Part shown: positions 16,622-24,824 of the stretch, in pieces
Layout of the letters: the number at the start of each line of letters is the position of its first letter
Position numbering within the stretch: the first letter of the stretch is position 1
NCBI RefSeq assembly: GCF_020991365.1
Contig: NZ_JAJLRA010000005.1
Location: 124,001-188,000 of the forward strand
Source of the DNA: Streptacidiphilus sp. ASG 303
GTDB lineage: Bacteria > Actinomycetota > Actinomycetes > Streptomycetales > Streptomycetaceae
DNA length: 64,000 nt
Direction of reading: 5' to 3'
Made by a program: the position numbers and the translations under genes
The notes under the pieces: generated by a model
The model's database searches: none
Told to the model about the DNA's origin: nothing
What the model saw: the letters and a program-made list of their open reading frames with translations, nothing else

Positions 16622-16794
16622 CGGGCGGCGCCTTCCGGGGTGGGGCGGACGGCGGCCGGGGGTGCGGGGGTCGCCCCCCGGGACGGCGCCGCGGCGGGGG
16701 TGCGGTCGGGGCCGCCGGCGGACGGCGGGCGGGCGGCCGGGAGGCGGGCGCCGGGGAAGCGGGCGGTGGGGCGCCGGCGGGCTGGGGCGGTCAC
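16618..16794 (-). CDS. Candidate 58-residue translational relay ORF
   Basis: A GTG at 16794 overlaps the stop of the StiP-like gene (GTGA), and its TGA at 16618-16620 overlaps the HAD gene GTG in the same way. The product would be Pro/Ala/Arg-rich (begins VTAPARRRPTARFPGA) with no domain. It may only keep ribosomes moving across a 170-base gap, or be chance in GC-rich DNA. Not evidence of a functional peptide. Confidence 0.35.
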   Translation of the reverse strand: MTAPARRRPTARFPGARLPAARPPSAGGPDRTPAAAPSRGATPAPPAAVRPTPEGAAR

Positions 16795-18071
16795 CGGGCG
16801 TCACCTGCCGGGGCCGGGGCGGGCAGGGCGGTGGCGGTGGCGGTGGCGCCGGCGGTGGCGGTGGCGGTGGCGGCGGTGCCGTCGTCGCCGGTGGCGCCGC
16901 GGGTGTACCGGGGGTGGATGAGGCCGACGCAGGAGTACGGCAGGTCGTCGACCTCCTCGACCGGGACGCCGCGCTGGGCGGCGAGCAGGCGCACGTGGTC
17001 GAGGTCGGACCCGGCTCCGCGGCGGGCGAGGACCCGCCAGGGCACCCGGCGCAGCAGGACGCGGGTGGTCTCGCCGACGCCGGGCTTGACCAGGTTGACG
17101 CTGCCGATGCCGTACTCCTCGCTGATCCGCTCGACGGCGGCCCAGCCCTCCCAGGTGGGGGCCCGGTCGGCGGGGTCGGCCTCGACGAGGTCGGCGGCGT
17201 CGCGGACGGCGTCGTCGCGGACGGCCGGGAAGTGGTCGGCGACGGTGTCGAGGAAGGCGCGGGAGACGTCGGCGGCGGCGAGTTCGCGGTAGTACTTGGC
17301 GCCGTGGAAGTCGTCGGGCCCGATGAGGTCGGTGCGCAGCACGGTGCGGGAGACCAGGCCGGAGACGGTGGAGTTGAGGCAGGCGGAGGGGATGAGGAAG
17401 TCCTCGCGGGTGCCGTAGGTGGAGACGCAGCGGCCGGGGTCGGCGAGGACGGCGAGGCCGGGGTCGAAGCCGGTGCCGTCGAGGGCGTCGTGGAGTTCGC
17501 GGGTGATGGCGCCCTTGCCGGTCCAGCCGTCGACGAAGACGACGTCGAGCGGGTCGTGGTGGGCGGCGAGGTAGCGCAGGGCGACGGGGTCGATGCCGCG
17601 GCCGCGGACGATGGAGACCGCGTAGTGGGGCAGGTCGACCCCGTGGGCGTAGGCGGCCCAGCGCCGCATGAGGACGCCGACCGGGGTGCCCGCGCGGGCG
17701 AGCGAGGCGAGGACGACGCCGCCGCTGTCGGAGCGGGTGCCGCGCTCGGCGAGGAGCGTCTCGGTGACGGCGCCGACGGCGCGGGCGATGCGGGGCGCGG
17801 AGGCGCGCAGCGCTTGGTGGAAGAGCTCCTGGTAGTCGGGGCTCGGCTGGTACTCCACCGGCAGCATCTCGGCGTAGTGGGCGCCGCCGGACTGGATGGC
17901 CTCCTCCCGTTCCTCGGTGGGGGCCTCCAGGGGCACGTCGGAGAGGTCGGTGAGCAGCCAGGAGACCTCGTGGGCGGCGTAGGAGGAGAACTGGGGCCCG
18001 TGCAGGGGCCCGGGCAGCACTCCCGCGGCCCGGGGCTGGGCCGGGACGGCGGTGCTCGGCATCGTGGTCAT
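16791..18071 (-). CDS. StiP-family (PRTase_1) protein with C-terminal PELOTA-like domain, Ter operon
   Basis: A 426-residue protein of the family annotated as cysteine protease StiP, which comparative studies instead class as a phosphoribosyltransferase-like enzyme. Seen here: an N-terminal SSYAAHEVSWLLTDLSDVPL (30-48), VVLASLARAGTPVG (119-132), the PRPP-loop-like VVFVDGWTGKGAIT (177-190) and HGAKYYRELA (256-265). A C-terminal L7Ae/PELOTA-like part runs ~305-390 (VNLVKPGVGETTRVLLRR, VRLLAAQRGVPVEEVDDLPYS). The final ~30 residues are Ala/Thr low complexity from GGTGGC repeats. ATG at 18071 follows GAAGG. It probably builds or transfers a ribosyl unit together with the PRTase-TRSP protein. Confidence 0.85.
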   Translation of the reverse strand: MTTMPSTAVPAQPRAAGVLPGPLHGPQFSSYAAHEVSWLLTDLSDVPLEAPTEEREEAIQSGGAHYAEMLPVEYQPSPDYQELFHQALRASAPRIARAVGAVTETLLAERGTRSDSGGVVLASLARAGTPVGVLMRRWAAYAHGVDLPHYAVSIVRGRGIDPVALRYLAAHHDPLDVVFVDGWTGKGAITRELHDALDGTGFDPGLAVLADPGRCVSTYGTREDFLIPSACLNSTVSGLVSRTVLRTDLIGPDDFHGAKYYRELAAADVSRAFLDTVADHFPAVRDDAVRDAADLVEADPADRAPTWEGWAAVERISEEYGIGSVNLVKPGVGETTRVLLRRVPWRVLARRGAGSDLDHVRLLAAQRGVPVEEVDDLPYSCVGLIHPRYTRGATGDDGTAATATATAGATATATALPAPAPAGDAR

Positions 18072-18145
18072 GCTCGCCTTCGGTGTGGGCGCCGAATGGT
18101 TCGGGCGGGTGGCCGGGGTCGCTGCCGCCGGTGCGTGCGGGGTCG

Positions 18146-18206
18146 GTGGGCCGGAGGTCGGGGGCCGGAGGTCGGGGGCCGGAGGTCGGGGGCCGGAGGT
18201 CGGGGG
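18146..18206. repeat. 14-bp tandem repeat inside the Ter operon
   Basis: About four head-to-tail copies of GGGGGCCGGAGGTC (first copy truncated by two bases) fill the 153-base space between the PRTase and StiP genes. Adjacent bases 18233-18265 carry a second, 13-bp repeat (CGGGCCCGGTACG) that encodes the end of the PRTase protein. Confidence 0.85.
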
Positions 18207-18224
18207 CGGAGGGGGCCCGGCGGG

Positions 18225-19637
18225 TCAGGTGCCGGCGGGCCCGGTACGGGCGGGCCCGGTACGGAGGGGCTCGGGGCCCGGGTGGGTTCGGTGTGTTCCA
18301 ACGTCCCGGGGGGCCGTTCCGGTTCCCCGCGGGGTGCGGGGGCCGGGCAGGCGGGAGGGGACGACGGCCAGGACGACCTGGTCGGTGACCTGCGCGAGGA
18401 GGGCGGCGAGGCCGTCGCCGGAGCGGTGGAGCTCGGGCGTGTCGGCGGTGTCGTCGACGACGAGGACGACGGCGTCGAAGCGCCGGGAGGGGTCGGCGCC
18501 GGGCGCCACGTTGTAGGCGTAGCGGGTACCGGGGCCGTCGGCGGGGCGGTCGTGGGCGGGGAACGCCAGCCGGGTGCGGATGGCGTAGCCGGGGTCGTCG
18601 ACGGCGAGGACGGGCGAGCGCGTGGTGGTGGAGAAGCGGACCTCGGCGCGGTCGCCGAGGGCGTGGCCGAGGGCCTCGGCGAGGCGCAGCGGGACGTACA
18701 TCAGCTCCTCGGAGCCGAGGACGAGGACGCGGCGCGGAGTGCCGGTGAGGGCGGCGGCGAGGCGGCGGCCGAGGCCGGGCAGGGCGGCCTCCAGGCGGCG
18801 GCGGTGCTCGGGGGTGAAGCCGTGGCGGCCGCCGTCGGGGAGGCCGGCGGGCCAGTCGAGGCCGGCGCGGACGAGGGGGGCGGGACCGGTGCCGGCGGCG
18901 GCCCCGCCGTGGGCCCCGCCGTGGGCCTCGTCGTGCGCCTCGACCAGCGCCTGGGCGCGGGGCAGGACGTCGGCGGGCAGGTGGACGGTGCCGGAGGCCG
19001 CGGCGACCAGGTCGAGGCGGGCGCCGAGTGCGGCGGCGGCCTCGGCGAGGTGCCCGCGCTGCCCGGGGTCGCGCATGTCGACGAGGGACACGACGACGTA
19101 GCGGTCGCGGGGGTGCGCGGCGTGCAGGGCGCGGATGGTGTTGAGGACGGTCCGGCCGGTGGAGAACTCGTCGTCGACCAGCACCAGCGGCCCGCCGCCG
19201 GAGAGGAGGTGCGGGTCCTCGGGGAGCAGCAGGTGGGAGGTGGCGTGGGAGTGCTCCTCCTCGAACCCGCCCACCGGTTCGACGCCGGCCACGGGCCGGC
19301 GGGTGGAGTGCAGGTAGGGCGCGCTGCCGAGGCCGTCGGCGACGCTGTGGCCGAGGGCGGTGGCCGTCTCGGCGTAGCCGAGGACGACGGCGCGGCGGGC
19401 CTCGTCCGGTCCGAGGAGGTCGCGGACGCGGGCGCCGAGGGCCAGGCCGGCGCCGTGGACGGCGGCGGGGAGCTGGGGGACGTGCTTGCCGAGGACGGTG
19501 GAGACCAGGAGGTGGGCGCGGCGGGGGTTGCGGCGCAGGGCGAGGCCGAGGAGGCCGCGCAGGGCGGGGTCGCCGTCCACGCGCACGCCGAGGCGGTCGG
19601 CCACCCACTGGCCGGTCCAGGTGTCCTGGTGGGTCAA
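18225..19637 (-). CDS. Phosphoribosyltransferase with TRSP domain (PRTase_2-TRSP), Ter operon
   Basis: A 470-residue two-domain protein. The PRTase part shows VVLGYAETATALGHSVAD (84-101) and the canonical PRPP loop LVLVDDEFSTGRT (151-163). The C-terminal part carries RVLVLGSEELMYVPLRLAEAL (303-323) and the TTRSPV signature (338-343) that names the TRSP domain. Such proteins occur only in Ter-type stress operons and are predicted to attach phosphoribose to a base-like precursor; the reaction is not known experimentally to me. The last ~35 residues are Pro/Arg/Thr/Gly-rich. The TTG start at 19637 has AGGGA just upstream. Confidence 0.85.
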   Translation of the reverse strand: MTHQDTWTGQWVADRLGVRVDGDPALRGLLGLALRRNPRRAHLLVSTVLGKHVPQLPAAVHGAGLALGARVRDLLGPDEARRAVVLGYAETATALGHSVADGLGSAPYLHSTRRPVAGVEPVGGFEEEHSHATSHLLLPEDPHLLSGGGPLVLVDDEFSTGRTVLNTIRALHAAHPRDRYVVVSLVDMRDPGQRGHLAEAAAALGARLDLVAAASGTVHLPADVLPRAQALVEAHDEAHGGAHGGAAAGTGPAPLVRAGLDWPAGLPDGGRHGFTPEHRRRLEAALPGLGRRLAAALTGTPRRVLVLGSEELMYVPLRLAEALGHALGDRAEVRFSTTTRSPVLAVDDPGYAIRTRLAFPAHDRPADGPGTRYAYNVAPGADPSRRFDAVVLVVDDTADTPELHRSGDGLAALLAQVTDQVVLAVVPSRLPGPRTPRGTGTAPRDVGTHRTHPGPEPLRTGPARTGPAGT

Positions 19638-19991
19638 GGTCCCTGCTCTCTGTCGTCTCTGTCGTCTCTGCGGTCTCTGTCGTCCCTGCCGTCCGCGGTT
19701 CCCCGTCGTCCGCGGCGGGGCGCCGTCCGCGGCGGCGGGGGTGTCCGGCGGTGCGTCCCGGGGTCCGTCCGGGGCCGGGCGGCCCCGCGGGGCGCACGCC
19801 GGCCGCGGGCGGCCGGCCGGGAACGCCCGTACGACGGTACGTGCCCCGCCGCGGGGACCGTCACCGAGGTCGGGGCCCAGGTGACCATGCGGCGGTGACG
19901 GCGGGGTGTCGCCGGGCCGTCCGGCGGGTGTCCGGAGCGGTGGCGGCCCGGGGGCGTGCGGGCGGGGGCGCCCGGCGCGCGGGCGGGGCGT
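19638..19991. other. Operon-internal spacer between lyase and PRTase genes
   Basis: About 350 bases without a gene, unusual inside an otherwise tightly coupled operon. It contains the 9-bp repeat (19647-19691) and GTCCGCGG-rich copies (19690-19730). A second promoter for the four downstream genes could be here; no clear hexamers are visible. Confidence 0.35.
19647..19691. repeat. Five-copy 9-bp tandem repeat before the PRTase start
   Basis: Units TCTCTGTCG, TCTCTGTCG, TCTCTGCGG, TCTCTGTCG, TCCCTGCCG in a row, ending 9 bases from the PRTase start codon. On the transcript they give CGACAGAGA repeats, purine-rich and placed where a ribosome standby site or promoter would be. Confidence 0.85.
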
Positions 19992-21233
19992 TCAGGAGCA
20001 CAGGCACGCGGAGAGGAGCTCGGCGAAGGTGACGTCCTCGCGGGCGACGCCGAAGGCGGAGGCGCGCAGCATGACGCGCTGCGCCCAGGCGCGGTGCGGC
20101 TTCACCTCGTTCATCTTGTTGGTGTACGCGGACCTCAGGACGCCGCCGCCGGACCGGTCCTCGTGGAGGATGTCGGCGGCGTCGGAGAACTCCTCGTGGG
20201 TGACCACGGAGAGGGCGTGCACGGCGGGCACGTGGCTGGGGTGGATGCAGGTCTTGCCGAGCAGGCCGTTGGCGCGGTCGAGCTCGATCTCGCGGATGAG
20301 GCCGTCGAGGTCGTGCTCGATGATCCTGCGGCGGACCGCCTCGCCGGGCGGGTCGGTCTGCTGGAGGAAGGGCGAGCGGCGCAGCTGCGGCTTGAACATC
20401 CGCTCGTGGACGGGGAAGTACTCCCACACCGGGCCGGTGACGGTGAACCCGGTGCCGTCGGCGCGGCCGAGGACGTTGACCACGTCGCCGATCACGGAGG
20501 CGACGAGGGCGACGTCGTAGGCGGTGAGGTCCGGGGAGCGGCGCAGGCCGTAGGCGGAGCACAGGTCGGTGACGCCGAGGCGCACGGCGAGGACCCGGTC
20601 GCGGTACTTCTCCAGGACGCGGGCGACGCCGGTCAGCACGTCGCGGCGGGTCTCCAGGTGGGCGAGCTCGGGGGACTCCAGGACCGGCATGGCGAGGAGG
20701 CGGTGGCCGGAGGCGGCCTCGGCGGCGGCGAGCGCCTCCAGGAAGGCCGCACCGGAGTCCTCGGTGAACTTCGGCAGCACGAAGCCGGAGAGCACCCGCA
20801 GGGCGGGGCCGAGGCGGCGGGTGAGGTCGCCTATCTGCTCGGGGGTGCGGACCCGTATGAAGAGCAGCGGCCAGTCGCCGTCGTCCTCGGGGGTGGCGTC
20901 CGCCGGGCCGCCGTGGTGCGGGGTGCCGTCCGCCGGGCCGCCGTGCTCCGCGGCGTCGGCGAGCGCGCGGAGCTGGGCGACGAGGTTGGCCTCGCCGGCG
21001 GGGACGTCGCGGTCGTCGATGGCGTCCTCCAGGCAGAGCACCATCGAGACGACGCCGCGGGCGGCCTGCCTGCGGACGTCCTCCAGGAGGCGGGGGCGGG
21101 TGGCGGGGCTGTAGAGGGTGGCGCCGAGGGCGGTGGCGAGGACGGCGGGATCGGCGCCGCGGGTGAAGTGCTCGGGTTCGCGGTGGAAGAGCCTCTGCCG
21201 GACGTCGTCGTCCAGGTGCCCGAAGTGGCGCAT
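19992..21233 (-). CDS. HpcH/HpaI aldolase / citrate lyase-like C-C bond lyase, first gene of the Ter operon
   Basis: A 413-residue TIM-barrel lyase of the CitE/HpcH superfamily, in the branch found with Ter genes. Visible: MRHFGHLDDDVRQRLFHR start, VVSMVLCLEDAIDD (61-74, metal-binding Glu/Asp), LLFIRVRTPEQ, VLPKFTED, MPVLESPELAHL, RLGVTDLCSAYGLRR and GKTCIHPSHV. A poorly conserved insert at ~90-115 contains a duplicated GGPAD(G/A)TP coded by a direct repeat. The ATG at 21233 follows GGGGAGAG. It likely splits or forms a C-C bond in the proposed nucleoside-like metabolite, with divalent metal. It is divergent from the plus-strand terD gene. Confidence 0.88.
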   Translation of the reverse strand: MRHFGHLDDDVRQRLFHREPEHFTRGADPAVLATALGATLYSPATRPRLLEDVRRQAARGVVSMVLCLEDAIDDRDVPAGEANLVAQLRALADAAEHGGPADGTPHHGGPADATPEDDGDWPLLFIRVRTPEQIGDLTRRLGPALRVLSGFVLPKFTEDSGAAFLEALAAAEAASGHRLLAMPVLESPELAHLETRRDVLTGVARVLEKYRDRVLAVRLGVTDLCSAYGLRRSPDLTAYDVALVASVIGDVVNVLGRADGTGFTVTGPVWEYFPVHERMFKPQLRRSPFLQQTDPPGEAVRRRIIEHDLDGLIREIELDRANGLLGKTCIHPSHVPAVHALSVVTHEEFSDAADILHEDRSGGGVLRSAYTNKMNEVKPHRAWAQRVMLRASAFGVAREDVTFAELLSACLCS

Positions 21234-21696
21234 GTGCTCTCCCCTGGTGGTCCGTCCCGCGGGTCGCGGGGGTGGTGGCCGGTGGCGGTCGGTCGGTGTG
21301 CGGGCGTGCGTCGGTGCGGACGAGCGGAGGGGTGGGACCCGGCGGCCGGGACGGGGCAGGGCGGCTGCGGCGGCGCCCTGCGGTGTGCACCACGACGACG
21401 GCCGCGACCGCACGACTCCCCCGCTACCCCGTGGCAGCCGTTCCATGGGTCCGCCGTCCGCCGTGCGCCCTGCGGGCCGGAGGCCGTTGGCCGACCATCG
21501 TACGTACCCCGGGTCCGGAATCCAGACCCGCAACATCGAATTATCGGAGCATTGCCTTCCGGTTCACAGGCGGAGCCGTCCCCCGGCCGCCGCGCGGCGT
21601 CCCGGGGGCCGCCGGGAGGCCCCTCGGGACGGGGAGGGCGCGCCGACGGGAGGGCGCGTTGTCCGCGGGGCCCCGCACCGGGCAGGATGGTGCGCC
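21234..21696. promoter_or_regulatory. Divergent promoter region of the Ter locus
   Basis: About 460 bases between the lyase gene (minus) and terD (plus). Bases 21490-21560 are AT-richer, with CGTACGTAC and CATCGAATTATCGGAGC, and CAGGAT lies 9 nt before the terD ATG, suggesting a leaderless transcript. The lyase side has no obvious -10. Confidence 0.4.
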
Positions 21697-22593
21697 ATGA
21701 CGCAGGTCATGGTGAAGGGTTCCAACATCCCGCTGTCCGCCGCCGCGGTGCGCGCGGTGCTGCGCTGGGGCGCGGCGTCCGGCGCGCCCGACGTGGACGC
21801 CTCCGCGCTGCTCCTGGGGGCCGACGGCAGCGTCCGCTCCGACGAGGACTTCGTCTTCTACAACCAGCCGCACCACCCGTCGGGCCTGGTGCGCCACCGC
21901 GCCAAGCAGCGGGTCGGCGACGCGGTCGCCGACACCGTCGAGGTGGACCTGGCGCAGCTCCCGGCGGACGTGGACCGGGTGGTGCTCGCCGGCTCCGCCG
22001 AGGAGGGCCCCTTCGGCGCCGTGCCGGACCTGCAGGTGCTGCTGTACGACGCCGCGGCGCCCGAGGACGGCGAGCCCCTGGCGCGGTTCGACATCGCGGA
22101 CGCCGGCGAGGAGACCGCGCTGCTCTGCGCCGAGCTCTACCGGAGGGGCGACGGCTGGAAGTTCCGGGCCATCGGCCAGGGCTACGCCAGCGGACTGGCG
22201 GGGCTCGCGACGGACTTCGGGATCGCGGTGGAGGAGGACGGGCCGGTACCGGCGGGGGCGGCCGAGGGCGCCCCCGCGCAGGCGGCCACCGCGCCGGCGC
22301 CGCCCGGGCCCGCGCCGGCACCGCCCTCGGAGCGGGAGGACCCGGCGGCCCGGCCGCAGCAGCGCGCCGCGGCCGCGTCCCCCGACGGACCCTCAGCGCC
22401 CGCCTGGGAGCCGCCCCGGCCGGATCCGGCCACGGCGTACCCTCCCCCGCCGCCGCGGGCGCCGTCCGCACCCCCGCAGCAGCCGCTCCAGCCCCTCCAG
22501 CCCCAGGCGCTGCAGCCGCAGCCGCAGCCGTCGCAGCCCGACCCGGCGGTGTTCACGCTGCCGCCGCAGGGCCCCCAGTTCCAGCCGCGCTGA
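21697..22593 (+). CDS. TerD family protein with Pro/Gln-rich C-terminal tail
   Basis: A 298-residue protein. Residues 1-~180 are a TerD domain (Ca2+-binding beta-sandwich of tellurite/stress systems): DVDASALLLGADG, DEDFVFYNQPHHPSG, VEVDLAQLPADVDRVVLAGS and the family end [23 protein letters not shown]. The remaining ~115 residues are Pro/Ala/Gln-rich with PQQPLQPLQPQALQPQPQ, probably disordered and apt to bind partners. The N-terminal first strand (MTQVMVKGSNIPL) lacks the LxKGGNVSL pattern of canonical TerD, so calcium ligands may differ. It faces the TerA-like gene tail to tail, 60 bases apart. Confidence 0.88.
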   Translation: MTQVMVKGSNIPLSAAAVRAVLRWGAASGAPDVDASALLLGADGSVRSDEDFVFYNQPHHPSGLVRHRAKQRVGDAVADTVEVDLAQLPADVDRVVLAGSAEEGPFGAVPDLQVLLYDAAAPEDGEPLARFDIADAGEETALLCAELYRRGDGWKFRAIGQGYASGLAGLATDFGIAVEEDGPVPAGAAEGAPAQAATAPAPPGPAPAPPSEREDPAARPQQRAAAASPDGPSAPAWEPPRPDPATAYPPPPPRAPSAPPQQPLQPLQPQALQPQPQPSQPDPAVFTLPPQGPQFQPR

Positions 22594-22653
22594 GCGGGTC
22601 CGGCCGGCCCGGCGGCACCGGGCGGCCGCCCCGGGACGGCCGGGGCGGCTCCC

Positions 22654-23382
22654 TCACTCGGGTGTGCCCTGCGGCGTCTTGTAGCCCCGCTGCCACTGCA
22701 TGCCGAAGCCGTACAGCCGGTCCAGTTCGGCCTGGAACCCGTAGACGTAGCGCACCTCGCGGCGGACCGTCAGGTTGCCGTCCTTGTTCTCGATCATGAC
22801 GACCGCGCACGAGCGCGCCTGGGGGGCGCGCTCGTCGAGCGCCACCTCGATCCGCGGCCCGACGTAGGGGAAGAGCGTCACGACCGCGTGGGTGCGGTCG
22901 AAGGCGGGCGTGCCGTCGTAGATGTACACGAAGACCAGCAGGCGCTTGAAGCTGTCCCGCTTGTCCAGGTTGATGTACATGGTCTCGCCGGACGGGGCGC
23001 CGTACCGGTCGTCGCCGCTGATCTTGATGTACGGGGGCCGCTGGAGGTCGCCGAGGAGGTTGCCCAGCGGCTGGACCACCCCCCGGCTGCCGTCGGCCAG
23101 TTCGTACATGCAGGCCAGGTCGAGGTCGACGTTGACCATCGGCCGGGTGGAGACCTGGGGCTGCGTCGGGCGGAAGAGCCCGGGCCGCAGCAGGCCGCCG
23201 CGCTGCTGCACCAGGTCGGCCTGACGCATCGTCCAGTGCAGGTTGATCTGCAGGTGTCCGGTGACCGCCCCCTGGTCCGTCAGCGAGACCAGGGGCGACG
23301 CCTTCGTCAGCGTCACCTTGTGCAGGCCGGCCGCCTCCACGGCCTGCCGAGACCGCCGCAGGTAGTCCCACAGCGCAGTCAC
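22654..23382 (-). CDS. TerA/TerD-fold tellurium resistance protein
   Basis: A 242-residue protein of the Ter superfamily. VSLTDQGAVTGHLQINLHW, VNVDLDLACMYELADGSRG, IKISGDDRYG and GETMYINLDKRDSFKRLLVF are TerD-fold signatures with acidic calcium-type loops, and the C-terminus (GNLTVRREVRYVYGFQAEL) fits the TerA-like branch. Stress-induced Ter proteins are thought to assemble at the membrane with TerC. GTG at 23382 is chosen since GGGGGG lies ~10 nt upstream; GTGs at 23391 and 23400 are alternatives. Not part of the minus-strand lyase operon, since terD lies between. Confidence 0.8.
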   Translation of the reverse strand: MTALWDYLRRSRQAVEAAGLHKVTLTKASPLVSLTDQGAVTGHLQINLHWTMRQADLVQQRGGLLRPGLFRPTQPQVSTRPMVNVDLDLACMYELADGSRGVVQPLGNLLGDLQRPPYIKISGDDRYGAPSGETMYINLDKRDSFKRLLVFVYIYDGTPAFDRTHAVVTLFPYVGPRIEVALDERAPQARSCAVVMIENKDGNLTVRREVRYVYGFQAELDRLYGFGMQWQRGYKTPQGTPE

Positions 23383-23706
23383 CGATGCCACCCCCCACAC
23401 CCGTAAGCCCGTACAGCCGTCGTCCGTACACGTCGCACCCGCCCCGCCCTGCGGCGGGCCGGCGGTGCGCCGCCACCCAGGGACTACCCGCGGGACGTGC
23501 CCGGGGCACCAGCTTTCCGTACTCGGCCGGAAAACGCCCGACCGCCCCCGCCGCCCTCCGCCTCACCGCTTACTATGCGGCCCCCCGGACGCGATATCGT
23601 CATGCCGCACAGGTGTCCCCCGCCGCCCCAGGCGGCGCGACCGCACGTCAGGACACCCTCCTCACCTGCCCGTTGCACGGCCGGAAAGCCGAGGCTCACT
23701 CCGCAC
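23383..23706. other. Divergent intergenic region
   Basis: About 320 bases between the TerA-like gene and the DUF2637 gene. TACTAT at about 23572 and GATATC at 23592 are the AT-rich spots and plausible promoter elements for the plus-strand gene; CGTACAGCCGTCGTCCGTACA near 23411 is a short imperfect repeat. Confidence 0.35.
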
Positions 23707-24777
23707 ATGACTCTCTCCTCCATACAGCTGGTCTGGGCCGTCGTCGGCGGCGCCGCGCTGCTCTTCACGGCCATCCTCCTCGTCATGCTCCGCACCAAGC
23801 GGACTCCCGCCGAGGCGCAGAACCAGGACTCCTGGGAGCGCAGCGAGGAGCGCCGCCGCCGCAAGGAGATGGTGTACGGCATCGCCTCCTACGTGCTGCT
23901 GTTCTGCTGTGCGGCGGTGGCCGCGGCGCTCTCCTTCCACGGGCTGGTCGGCTTCGGACGGGAGAACCTCAACCTGTCCGGCGGCTGGGAGTACCTGGTG
24001 CCGTTCGGGCTGGACGGCGCCGCGATGTTCTGCTCGGTGCTGGCGGTCCGCGAGGCCAGCCACGGCGACGCCGCCCTGGGCTCCCGGCTGCTGGTGTGGC
24101 TCTTCGCCTTCGCCTCGGCCTGGTTCAACTGGGTCCACGCCCCGCGCGGCGGCGGCCACGACGGCGCCCCCCAGTTCTTCTCCGGCATGTCCATCTCGGC
24201 CGCGATCCTCTTCGACCGCGCCCTGAAGCAGACCCGCAAGGCCGCCCTGCGCGAGCAGGGCCTGGTGCCGCGCCCGCTCCCCCAGATCCGCATGGTCCGC
24301 TGGCTGCGGGCCCCCCGCGAGACCTACGCCGCCTGGTCGCTGATGCTCCTGGAGGGCGTGCGCAGCCTGGACGAGGCCGTCGAGGAGGTCCGCGACGAGC
24401 GGCAGCAGAAGCTGGACTCCAAGGTCCGGGCCCGGGCCGCGGACCGGCGCGAGCGCGCCGAGCTCAAGGCCATCGCCCGCCAGGGCCGGGTGTGGAGCGG
24501 CCGCCGCGGCGGGCGCCAGGTTCCGGCGCTGACCGCCGCCGGGGAGCAGCAGCCCGTTACGGAGCCTGCCCCAGGAGCGGCGGAGAGCGCGGTCGGCGCG
24601 GCCGCCCTGGAGCCGGCCTCGGTGACCGGGCGGCGGGCCGTCACGGCCGCCCCCGAGTCGGCGGCGCTGCCGGCGGGCCGCACGGTGGACCTCACCGCCG
24701 ACGACGACACCCTGGCGATGCCGCGGCTGGACTCCCTGGAGCGCAAGCTGCGGGCGATCGAGCAGACCCTGGGCTGA
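23707..24777 (+). CDS. DUF2637 domain (SpdB-like) membrane protein
   Basis: A 356-residue protein with four membrane segments in the first ~165 residues (IQLVWAVVGGAALLFTAILL, YGIASYVLLFCCAAVAAAL, YLVPFGLDGAAMFCSVLAV, LLVWLFAFASAWFNWVHAP). A cytoplasmic, charged helical region follows (VRDERQQKLDSKVRARAADR) and an acidic tail ending in a helix (DSLERKLRAIEQTLG). DUF2637 proteins include plasmid spread proteins, but chromosomal copies such as this are common in streptomycetes and have no known function. The start ATG at 23707 has only a distant GAGG. No sign of adjacent plasmid transfer genes. Confidence 0.8.
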   Translation: MTLSSIQLVWAVVGGAALLFTAILLVMLRTKRTPAEAQNQDSWERSEERRRRKEMVYGIASYVLLFCCAAVAAALSFHGLVGFGRENLNLSGGWEYLVPFGLDGAAMFCSVLAVREASHGDAALGSRLLVWLFAFASAWFNWVHAPRGGGHDGAPQFFSGMSISAAILFDRALKQTRKAALREQGLVPRPLPQIRMVRWLRAPRETYAAWSLMLLEGVRSLDEAVEEVRDERQQKLDSKVRARAADRRERAELKAIARQGRVWSGRRGGRQVPALTAAGEQQPVTEPAPGAAESAVGAAALEPASVTGRRAVTAAPESAALPAGRTVDLTADDDTLAMPRLDSLERKLRAIEQTLG

Positions 24778-24824
24778 CGGACGGCCCGGGGCTCCCGGCC
24801 CCGGCTCCTCCGCGCACGCCCCTC

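Noticed and set aside
16563-19898. A ~1110-codon plus-strand open frame across the Ter operon
   Set aside because: Gly/Val/Asp/Glu-rich antisense frame; the minus strand holds recognisable PRTase, StiP and HAD motifs.
23707-24777. Plasmid transfer (spd) gene cluster
   Set aside because: Only one DUF2637 gene and no tra, rep or kor genes; chromosomal copies are common.
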